From assembly GCF_026627505.1 (NCBI RefSeq), contig NZ_JAPNLK010000013.1, forward strand, positions 62,001-126,000: a DNA stretch of 64,000 nucleotides. The letters are read 5' to 3'. The position numbers were made by a program, and so were the translations under genes. Position 1 is the stretch's first letter. Each line of letters begins with the position of its first letter. Shown piece after piece: positions 18,843 to 25,066 of the stretch. The notes beneath the pieces were generated by a model. It searched no databases. It was given only the letters and a program-made list of their open reading frames with translations, and was not told where the DNA came from. The stretch comes from Streptomyces sp. H27-H5 (GTDB lineage Bacteria; Actinomycetota; Actinomycetes; Streptomycetales; Streptomycetaceae).

Positions 18843-19325
18843 ATGCCGCACGTGCTCGTCCGCCCGCTGGACCTCACCGACGACCCCACCGCCGCCGCCG
18901 TCCACCGCGTGGGTCGGGCGGCGTACGCCGTGGAGGCCGCGCTCATCGGCTTCGACGGCATCCCCGCCCTACGGGAGAGCCTCGACGAGATGCGGGAGCG
19001 GCCCCTGCACTGGATCGGCGCCGTCGCGCCGGACGGCGCGATCGCCGGGTTCCTCGCGTGGGAGGACGCGGAGGACGGCGGCGTGTGCGTCGACCGGTTG
19101 TGCGTGGATCCGGCCTGGTTCCGCCGGGGCATCGCCTCGCTGCTGTGCGCGCGGACCCCGGCCGACCGGCCCGTCACCGTCACCACCGGCGCCGCGAACG
19201 CGCCCGCCGTGGCCCTGTACGAACGCCTCGGCTTCCTGCGCGGCGAGGACTTCGAGCCCGTCCCGGGGCTGCGGATGGCCTCGTTCTCCCGGAATCCCGC
19301 TCCCTGCGCTCCTCCGAACCGTTGA
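18843..19325 (+). CDS. GNAT-family N-acetyltransferase
   Basis: A 160-residue GNAT protein. The acetyl-CoA binding part is DRLCVDPAWFRRGIASLLC (R-x-x-G-x-A form), followed by the late strand-helix PAVALYERLGFLRGEDFE. The substrate is unknown. The ATG at 18843 was chosen because GGAG lies 9-12 bases before it. The stop codon lies inside the TTGACA element of the promoter for the next gene, so transcription from the GNAT gene could run into the TetR gene. Confidence 0.82.
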   Translation: MPHVLVRPLDLTDDPTAAAVHRVGRAAYAVEAALIGFDGIPALRESLDEMRERPLHWIGAVAPDGAIAGFLAWEDAEDGGVCVDRLCVDPAWFRRGIASLLCARTPADRPVTVTTGAANAPAVALYERLGFLRGEDFEPVPGLRMASFSRNPAPCAPPNR

Positions 19326-19357
19326 CATCCAAAAGTGTGAGTGGTTTATTACTCACA
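19322..19357 (+). promoter_or_regulatory. Promoter and operator of the TetR gene (site 1)
   Basis: A -35 element TTGACA (19322-19327) and a -10-like TTTATT (19345-19350) are spaced by 17 bases. A dyad TGTGAGT (19336-19342) and ACTCACA (19351-19357) with an 8-base centre overlaps the -10 and touches the ATG at 19357. Transcription from this promoter would start at about the A of the start codon, so the message may be leaderless. The dyad sits where a repressor would block the promoter. Confidence 0.7.
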
Positions 19358-19923
19358 TGAACACGGAACGACGTCGACAGCTCTCCTCCGCGGAGGAACG
19401 CCGGGACACGGTGCTGCGCACGGCCATCGGGGCCTTCGCCTCGCGCGGCTACTTCGGCACCACGACCACGGAGGTGGCCAAGGCCGCCGGCATCTCGCAG
19501 TCGTACGTCTACCGGCTCTTCCCCAACAAGGAGGCGCTGTTCACGGCGGTCGTCGACCACTGCTTCACCCGGGTGCGGGCCAGCCTGGAGGAGGGTGCGG
19601 CGAACGCCGGGGGCAGTGCGCCCGAGGCGGTGCTGAGCGCCATGGGCGACGCCTACGCCCACCTGATCGCGGACAAGGACCTACTGCTCGTCCTCACCCA
19701 CGCCCAGGCGGCGGCGGTGTCGGAGGACGCGGTCCGCGACGCCGTCCGGGCCGGCTACGCCCGTCTCGTGGAGTACGTGCGCGGCGCCTCGGGCGGCAGC
19801 GAACCGGAAGTGCAGCAGTTCTTCGCGATCGGCATGCTCTGCCACCTGCTGGTCTCGATGGACACGCAGGCCGTGGACGCGCCGTGGACACGAACCCTCT
19901 CGGCCGGCGTCCGACACTACTGA
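19357..19923 (+). CDS. TetR-family transcriptional regulator
   Basis: A 188-residue TetR-type repressor. The N-terminal helix-turn-helix is visible as FGTTTTEVAKAAGISQSYVY followed by RLFPNKEALFTAVVDHC. The C-terminal part is the variable ligand-binding domain, ending near TLSAGVRHY. An operator-like dyad overlaps its own promoter, and a closely similar sequence precedes the SRPBCC-oxygenase operon. It therefore probably represses both itself and that operon and releases on binding a small hydrophobic ligand. No ribosome site precedes the ATG, which fits a leaderless message. Confidence 0.9.
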   Translation: MNTERRRQLSSAEERRDTVLRTAIGAFASRGYFGTTTTEVAKAAGISQSYVYRLFPNKEALFTAVVDHCFTRVRASLEEGAANAGGSAPEAVLSAMGDAYAHLIADKDLLLVLTHAQAAAVSEDAVRDAVRAGYARLVEYVRGASGGSEPEVQQFFAIGMLCHLLVSMDTQAVDAPWTRTLSAGVRHY

Positions 19924-19958
19924 CGACGCGGGGCGGACACGAGGACGAACGACGGAAC

Positions 19959-19982
19959 AGGGCGGGCCCCGGAGCCCGCCCT
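19959..19982 (+). terminator. Terminator after the TetR gene
   Basis: A 9-bp perfect stem (AGGGCGGGC at 19959-19967 with GCCCGCCCT at 19974-19982) with loop CCCGGA is followed by TCTTCC. It separates the TetR transcript from the next operon. Confidence 0.75.
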
Positions 19983-19993
19983 TCTTCCGGCCC

Positions 19994-20019
19994 AAAGAGT
20001 GAGTGGTCAACCACACACA
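19994..20019 (+). promoter_or_regulatory. Operator-like site 2, before the SRPBCC-oxygenase operon
   Basis: Aligned without gaps to site 1 (19332-19357), 20 of 26 bases are identical; the common core is AAAGnGTGAGTGGT, then A, then AC and CACA at fixed spacing. It begins 68 bases before the SRPBCC start codon. The match to the TetR gene's own operator suggests that the same regulator binds here. Confidence 0.65.
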
Positions 20020-20061
20020 CTATTCACGATCCCCTCCCGACCGAACTCAGGAGCACCCGTC

Positions 20062-20520
20062 ATGACCACGAACCACACCCGCCCCACCACGACCGACGAG
20101 CACGCCCCCGCCGTCGTCCAACTGGAGACCACCGTCGCGGCCCCCCTCGCCACGGTGTGGGCCCTGCACAGCGACATCGCCGGCTGGTCCGACTGGCACA
20201 CCGGCATCGACCGCGTCGAGTTCGTGGGCCCCCTGGTCGCGGGCACCCGTTTCCGCTGGCTCACCCACGGGCTCGACATCACCTCGACCGTCCTCGACGT
20301 GACGCCCGGTGAGCGGATCGCCTGGGGCGGCCCCGCCCACGGGATCGACGGAGTGCACGTCTGGACCTTCCACGAGAGCGCCGAGGGAGTCACCGTCCGC
20401 ACCGAGGAGTCCTGGGCCGGCGCCCCCGTCGAGGCACGCCCCGCCGAACTGGGCGCGGCTCTGCGCCAGTCGCTGGAGGAGTGGCTCCACCTCCTCAAGA
20501 CCACCGCCGAAGCCCGCTGA
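20062..20520 (+). CDS. SRPBCC-family (START-like) ligand-binding protein
   Basis: A 152-residue protein of the SRPBCC/polyketide-cyclase fold. Typical marks are the first strand VVQLETTVAAPLATVWALHS, the helix and turn WSDWHTGIDRVEF, and the long C-terminal helix LRQSLEEWLHLLKTTAE. Such proteins bind hydrophobic ligands in a deep pocket, some with catalysis. AGGAG lies 9-13 bases before the ATG. The next gene, a carotenoid oxygenase, follows by 85 bases on the same strand, so the SRPBCC protein may bind its substrate or product. Confidence 0.82.
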   Translation: MTTNHTRPTTTDEHAPAVVQLETTVAAPLATVWALHSDIAGWSDWHTGIDRVEFVGPLVAGTRFRWLTHGLDITSTVLDVTPGERIAWGGPAHGIDGVHVWTFHESAEGVTVRTEESWAGAPVEARPAELGAALRQSLEEWLHLLKTTAEAR

Positions 20521-20605
20521 AGCCGACCGAACACCCCCGCCACCGCCCCGCCCCACCCTCCGAAAGCCGAGGCCCACCGTGCGGACCAGCCAGGAAGTGA
20601 AGACG

Positions 20606-22018
20606 ATGACCACCACGAAGAAGCCCTACCTGACGGGCCACTACGCCCCCGTGGTCGACGAGATCACCGCGACAGACCTGACGGTGGAGGGGACCCTCCC
20701 GCCCGAGCTGACCGGCCGGCTGCTCCGCAACAGCCACAACCCCAAGCCCGGCATCACCCCCACCCACTGGTTCAAGGGCAGCGGCATGGTCCACGGCATC
20801 CGGCTGCGCGACGGCCGCGCCGAGTGGTACCGCAACCGCTGGGTGCACACCCCCGCCCTGGACGGCGCCCCCTGCATGACCGAGCACGGCCCCGACCTGA
20901 CCGCGAGCACCGCGGGCGCCCACGTGATCGAGCACGCCGGACGACTGCTGGCCCTCAGCGAGGCCGCACTGCCCTTCGAGCTCACCGCCGACCTGGAGAC
21001 CGTGGGTGCCTACGACTTCGGCGGCAAGCTGACGTCGGCGATGACCGCCCACCCCAAGGAGGACCCCGTCACCGGGGAGCTCCACTTCTTCGCCTCCTCC
21101 CCCTTCCCGCCGTTCCTGATCCACCACGTGGCCTCGGCCGACGGGAAGGTCCTCGACAGTCGGGAAGTGCCGGGGGCGAGCGCGGCGCTGAAGCACGACT
21201 TCGCGCTGACCGCGCACCACGTCGTCTTCCTGGAGGGATCGGTGACCTTCGATCCCTCCGAGCACTCCGGCATCCCGTACGGCTGGAGCGAGGACCAGGT
21301 CTCCCGGATCGGGGTGATGCCCCGGGGCGCGGGCGGCGCGGCCCGGATCCGCTGGTTCGAGATCGCCCCCGGCTACGGCATGCACTTCGCCAACGCGTAC
21401 GAGGACGCGCACGGCCGGATCGTGGTGGAGGGCCCGACCGTCGGCCGTGCGGGCTGGCAGCGCTCCTGGAACTGGTGGGTGGGCGCCCCCGATCGCGGCG
21501 CCGAGCCCAACTCCGGCTCCCGCAACCGCCGCTGGACCGTCGACCTGGCCGCCGGGAGGGTCACCGAGGAGCAGACGGACGACCTGACCGTGGAGTTCCC
21601 CACCATCAACGACGCCTACCTGGGCCGGGAACACCGCTACCAGTACGCTCTGTCCTTCCCGGACGACCTCGGCGTCGGCAACCACGGTCTGGTCAAGTAC
21701 GACCGCAGCACCGGCGGCCGCCAGGTCCTGCCCTTCGGTACCGGCCGGCTGCCCGGCGAGGCCGTGTTCGTGCCGGCCGCCGAGGCGGGCCCCGGCGACG
21801 AGGACGCGGGTTACCTGCTGACCGTGGTCAGCGATCTGAACGCCGACGCCTCGCAGTTGCTCGTCCTGGACGCGACCGACCTCGCCCTCCCGCCGGTCGC
21901 CACCGTCCACCTCCCCCGCCGGGTCCCCGCCATGATCCACGGGTCCTGGATCCCCGACGCCGAAGCGCCGGCGGCGTCCTGGGTCCTGTCGTCAAAGTGG
22001 GGCCAGGCGAGACTTTGA
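20606..22018 (+). CDS. Carotenoid oxygenase family protein
   Basis: A 470-residue non-heme iron dioxygenase of the carotenoid/stilbene cleavage family. The four iron-ligand histidines are in the expected order: MTAHPKED, LTAHHVVF, GMHFANAYED and MIHGSW. The N-terminus shows LPPELTGRLLRNSHNP and GSGMVHGIRL. The protein normally ends near WIPD; here about 20 extra residues (ending SSKWGQARL) are encoded by a palindrome at the 3' end, which also supplies the TGA stop. The substrate could be a carotenoid or another conjugated alkene. AGGAAG precedes the start. Confidence 0.9.
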   Translation: MTTTKKPYLTGHYAPVVDEITATDLTVEGTLPPELTGRLLRNSHNPKPGITPTHWFKGSGMVHGIRLRDGRAEWYRNRWVHTPALDGAPCMTEHGPDLTASTAGAHVIEHAGRLLALSEAALPFELTADLETVGAYDFGGKLTSAMTAHPKEDPVTGELHFFASSPFPPFLIHHVASADGKVLDSREVPGASAALKHDFALTAHHVVFLEGSVTFDPSEHSGIPYGWSEDQVSRIGVMPRGAGGAARIRWFEIAPGYGMHFANAYEDAHGRIVVEGPTVGRAGWQRSWNWWVGAPDRGAEPNSGSRNRRWTVDLAAGRVTEEQTDDLTVEFPTINDAYLGREHRYQYALSFPDDLGVGNHGLVKYDRSTGGRQVLPFGTGRLPGEAVFVPAAEAGPGDEDAGYLLTVVSDLNADASQLLVLDATDLALPPVATVHLPRRVPAMIHGSWIPDAEAPAASWVLSSKWGQARL

Positions 22019-22028
22019 CGACAGGGCC
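21982..22028. repeat. 47-bp palindrome spanning two convergent gene ends
   Basis: Two 17-base arms (21982-21998 and 22012-22028; GGTCCTGTCGTCAAAGT with one mismatch between arms) flank a 13-base centre. The left arm and centre are translated as the last oxygenase residues, and the right arm holds its TGA. The outer edge meets the TAG of the convergent gene. It can act as a bidirectional terminator. The arm also has the look of an IS or MITE terminal repeat, but no clear target duplication was found. Confidence 0.8.
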
Positions 22029-23245
22029 TAGTCGTCGCAGGGGAGCACCTCCGACGGGTCGAAGGCCTCGTCGAGCGACTTCATCAGCCGGTCCCGTTCG
22101 ACCTCGTCGAGCGGGACCGGCCGCACGTCCACCGCGTCCGTCAGCCTGCGGAACCCGCCCCGCCGCTGGAGCCGCCCGCTGACCCGGACCGGCAGTCCCA
22201 CCAGGTGAGCGTGCCCGGCGACCCGGTACGACTCCTCGTCCAGGGCGGCCCGTACGTACGGCACCTCCGCCCCCGACAGCACCCGCAGCCGCACCGTCCC
22301 GCCGCCGCCCGCCGCCGAGCGCCGCATCCGGACCACGGCCCCGGCCAACCGGACGGGGATCGCCGGTTCCTCCCGGGTGTACCGGGCGGCCGCCTCGCGC
22401 AGCACGGGCAGGTCGCCCGGGGAGAACTCCACCGCCTCCGGCCGGGTCGCGCACCCCGCCGGGACTCCCGCCGCCGGAGCCCAGGCCAGCGCGATCCGGG
22501 CCCCCTCCGAGCCGCGTACGAGGGTGATCAGGGCGTCGGCGAGTTCCCGGCTGACGCCGGCCTCCACCGCCGCGTCGAAGGCCTCCATGCCGCCGGTGGC
22601 GCGCCGGTAGTCCACCGCCTCGCGGGCCGCGTGCAGCGCGTGGTGCAGCCGGGTCGTGATGCCCCTCCCGCCGTCCACCGGGACGTACGCGGCGAGTCGC
22701 CGGCCGCCGGGCGAGGGTCCCACCAGCACCCCGTCCAGGGCCCGTTCGACCTGCGCCCGGTGCCGCGCCCCGTAGTAGCCGGCGCGGGCGTGCGCCGCCA
22801 AGGCGCCGGCGAGCAGGAGTTGACGGGCCGCCGAGCGGAGTTGCTCCTGTACGGGCCAGGCCTCCGCGCCCTGCGCCGGGTACGTCCCCTCGGGGAACTC
22901 GCGTTCCCAGCGGATCTCGTCGCTCGGCATGCTCAACCCGAACAGCACCTCCCGGGCCGAGGGCAGCCCGCTGCACGCCAACGCGGTCAACGCCTCGTCC
23001 AGCAGGTCCGCGCAGTCGGGGAAGGTCCGGCTCTCGGGGACGAGCAGGCTGGTGCCCGGGTGCCCGGGCGGCGTCCACCTCCCGTACCGACCGGCGGCCC
23101 CGCCGCGCCGCAGCCAGCCGTGCCGGTGCAGCAGCGCGCCGAGCACGGCGGGGTCGACCTTCGCGGGATCGGGCGTGGCGGCGACCGCGTACGCGGTGGG
23201 ATCCGGGGGCGTCAGCGGCTCCGGGCGCGGTGAGTACCGTTCCAT
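22028..23245 (-). CDS. Uncharacterised 405-residue protein paired with DUF4365 gene
   Basis: No family is recognised. The N-terminal third is mixed alpha/beta. The middle contains AGYYGARHRAQVERALDGVLVG and a helical stretch up to ARIALAWAPAAG. The C-terminal 120 residues look like a beta-rich domain: AIPVRLAGAVVRMRRS, VPYVRAALDEESYRVAGHAH, PVRVSGRLQRRGG. The tail is acidic. There is no signal peptide and no membrane helix. The ATG at 23245 shares one base with the upstream DUF4365 stop (TGATG), so the two proteins are made together and probably act together. Confidence 0.7.
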   Translation of the reverse strand: MERYSPRPEPLTPPDPTAYAVAATPDPAKVDPAVLGALLHRHGWLRRGGAAGRYGRWTPPGHPGTSLLVPESRTFPDCADLLDEALTALACSGLPSAREVLFGLSMPSDEIRWEREFPEGTYPAQGAEAWPVQEQLRSAARQLLLAGALAAHARAGYYGARHRAQVERALDGVLVGPSPGGRRLAAYVPVDGGRGITTRLHHALHAAREAVDYRRATGGMEAFDAAVEAGVSRELADALITLVRGSEGARIALAWAPAAGVPAGCATRPEAVEFSPGDLPVLREAAARYTREEPAIPVRLAGAVVRMRRSAAGGGGTVRLRVLSGAEVPYVRAALDEESYRVAGHAHLVGLPVRVSGRLQRRGGFRRLTDAVDVRPVPLDEVERDRLMKSLDEAFDPSEVLPCDD

Positions 23246-23835
23246 CAAGGTGTCCCTCCCGACCCGACCCGGGTCATGATCTCGCACAGCGCCCGATCGT
23301 CGAAGATCCGCGTGGTCGGGATCCGCACGGTGGTCCGGCGCCGGCCGGTCACGGGCTGTCCGGCGAGGTTGGTCCAGTAGCAGCAGTGCCGCAGGTCGAG
23401 CCGGTCGTGTCCGGCGGCCAGCCACTGTTCACGCTCCCTCGGTACGAGCATCACCACGAGGATCTTGTGGACGGCGACGGGAGTGCGCGCCAGCTTCACG
23501 AGGTGGTCGTTGTCGAGGGTGAAGCCGAAGGTGGCCCCGGCCGGCCGCGGCGGTGTCTGGTAGGTCGCCTTCAACTGCACCTTGATGGTGACCTCGTCGT
23601 CGACGACGTGCTCGGGCGCGCCGTGGCTGACGTGCCAGTCGATGCCGTTGTCCGGGAAGGGCTGGGACAACGAGCAGCCGGCGGCGGCCGCGACGGCGTG
23701 CAGGTATCCCACCTGGAGGGTCTCCATGCAGGCGGTGGTGGCGAGTGTGCCGCGCAGCGGTCCGGTCCCCGCGTCCGGCCGAGGACCGATCCGCGCCGGC
23801 GGCACCCCGAGCGGTTCGGGCTGTGTGAGCGCCAT
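23245..23835 (-). CDS. DUF4365 domain protein
   Basis: A 196-residue protein of the DUF4365 type. Core motifs are METLQVGYLHAVAAAAGCS, then DNGIDWHVSH and VTIKVQLKATY, then a C-terminal HKILVVMLVPREREQWLAAG. The order D ... QxK (GIDW, then VQLK) resembles the metal-site layout of PD-(D/E)XK nuclease-fold proteins, but this is pattern-level likeness and activity is unproven. The ATG at 23835 was chosen for the match; upstream in-frame sequence is antisense to the exonuclease gene. It heads a two-gene unit with the 405-residue protein. Confidence 0.75.
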   Translation of the reverse strand: MALTQPEPLGVPPARIGPRPDAGTGPLRGTLATTACMETLQVGYLHAVAAAAGCSLSQPFPDNGIDWHVSHGAPEHVVDDEVTIKVQLKATYQTPPRPAGATFGFTLDNDHLVKLARTPVAVHKILVVMLVPREREQWLAAGHDRLDLRHCCYWTNLAGQPVTGRRRTTVRIPTTRIFDDRALCEIMTRVGSGGTP

Positions 23836-24042
23836 GGCCGGCTCCCCATGCCTTCCGGGCTCCGCAGAGTGAGGGTGTCGGGGTGACGACCGGTCATGCG
23901 TGCGTTCCCCCAGGGAAGTTGTCTCCGTAGCAGACGAGTCGCAAACGGCGTACGGGGCAAACAGCCCGGGTATCACCGATTCGGGCAAGGGCGGCGTGAA
24001 CCGGGTGCGCCCCACCTGCCGACCGGGGACGAGGAGTTCGCC

Positions 24043-24768
24043 ATGACACGCTGGTATGAGGGCCCGCTGGCCGCATTCGACACGGAGACCACCGGAGTGG
24101 ACGTCGAGCAGGACCGGATCGTGTCCGCCGCGCTCGTCGTGCAGGAGTGTGCGGGCGGTCGTGTCCGCTCCACGCGCTGGCTGGTCAATCCCGGCGTCCC
24201 GGTACCCCCGGGCGCCACGGAAGTGCACGGTCTGACCGACGAGCACCTCCAGCGCCACGGCCGGTGGCCGGCGCCGGTGGTGGAGGAGATAGCCCGCGCG
24301 CTGGCGGAGCAGCAGGTGGCGGGCCGGCCGGTGGTGGTGATGAACGCGCCCTTCGATCTGACGCTGTTGGACCGGGAGTTGCGCCGGCACCGGGCGTCGT
24401 CGCTGGGGCGCTATCTGGACAACCGACCGCTGACCGTGCTGGATCCGCGGGTGTTGGACAAGCACCTGGACCGCTACCGCAAGGGTCGTCGGACGCTCAC
24501 GGACCTGTGCGAGCACTACGGAATAGAGCTGGAGGGGGCCCACGACGCGTCGGCGGACGCCCTGGCCTCGCTGGAGGTCGTCCGGGCGGTCGGGCGCCGG
24601 TTCGCGGGCCGGCTGGAGCGGCTGACGCCGGCCGAGCTGCACACGCTCCAGGCGGTGTGGCACGCGGCGCAGGCGCGGGGGCTCCAGGCCTGGTTCGCCC
24701 GCCAGGGCACTCCGGAGTCGGTGGATCCGCACTGGCCGTTGCGGCCGGAACTGGGGGCCGCGGCCTGA
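24043..24768 (+). CDS. DnaQ-like 3'-5' exonuclease (DEDDh)
   Basis: A 241-residue exonuclease related to the DNA polymerase III epsilon subunit. The DEDDh residues are visible: Asp and Glu in AAFDTETTGVD, Asp in MNAPFDLTLLDREL, and the His and last Asp in GAHDASADALASL. It lacks polymerase or helicase domains. The 50 C-terminal residues carry a Gln/Ala/Trp-rich helix seen in stand-alone Streptomyces homologues. The ATG at 24043 begins MTRWYEGPLAAFDTE. It ends just before a strong terminator shared with a convergent tRNA gene. Confidence 0.92.
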   Translation: MTRWYEGPLAAFDTETTGVDVEQDRIVSAALVVQECAGGRVRSTRWLVNPGVPVPPGATEVHGLTDEHLQRHGRWPAPVVEEIARALAEQQVAGRPVVVMNAPFDLTLLDRELRRHRASSLGRYLDNRPLTVLDPRVLDKHLDRYRKGRRTLTDLCEHYGIELEGAHDASADALASLEVVRAVGRRFAGRLERLTPAELHTLQAVWHAAQARGLQAWFARQGTPESVDPHWPLRPELGAAA

Positions 24769-24785
24769 CGGCCGGGAATGCGGAA

Positions 24786-24812
24786 GGCCGGTCCGTCTGT
24801 GACGGACCGGCC
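24786..24812. terminator. Bidirectional terminator between exonuclease and tRNA-Val
   Basis: A 12-bp perfect stem (GGCCGGTCCGTC at 24786-24797 with GACGGACCGGCC at 24801-24812) closes a TGT loop; one more A-T pair extends it. It lies 18 bases after the exonuclease stop and 9 bases past the 3' end of the tRNA gene. Confidence 0.85.
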
Positions 24813-24820
24813 TGTCCCGG

Positions 24821-24892
24821 TGGGCGATACTGGGATCGAACCAGTGACCCCTTCGGTGTGAACGAAGTGCTCTCCCGCTGAGCTAATCGCCC
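24821..24892 (-). tRNA. tRNA-Val (anticodon CAC), copy 1
   Basis: A 72-base cloverleaf read on the minus strand. The acceptor stem is GGGCGAT paired with ATCGCCC, the anticodon stem-loop is CTTCG-TTCACAC-CGAAG giving CAC, and the T arm is ACTGG-TTCGATC-CCAGT. CCA is not encoded. It differs from the copy at 27460-27531 at one base in the D loop and one in the T loop. Confidence 0.97.
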
Positions 24893-24905
24893 GGGAACGG
24901 ACTGA

Positions 24906-24934
24906 ACAATACAAGAGCCTCGGGGTCTGTTCAA
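24906..24934 (-). promoter_or_regulatory. Promoter of tRNA-Val(CAC) copy 1
   Basis: On the minus strand TTGAAC (24934-24929) and TATTGT (24911-24906) are spaced by exactly 17 bases, as in vegetative sigma promoters. The predicted start lies a few bases before the tRNA 5' end at 24892. Confidence 0.65.
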
Positions 24935-25066
24935 ACCGCTTCCGATCGGGCCCCTGGCCGGCCGCTCCCGGCGCCCGGCCCCCTGTTCCGCGCACCGGGG
25001 TACTCAGGCGGATCTGAGTACGCCCGCCCATGTCCCGGCCGCGTGTCGGGCACCACACTCCGATAC

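Noticed and set aside
21982..22028. A complete insertion sequence at the palindrome
   Set aside because: There is no transposase frame and no clear target-site duplication; only the terminal-repeat-like palindrome is present.
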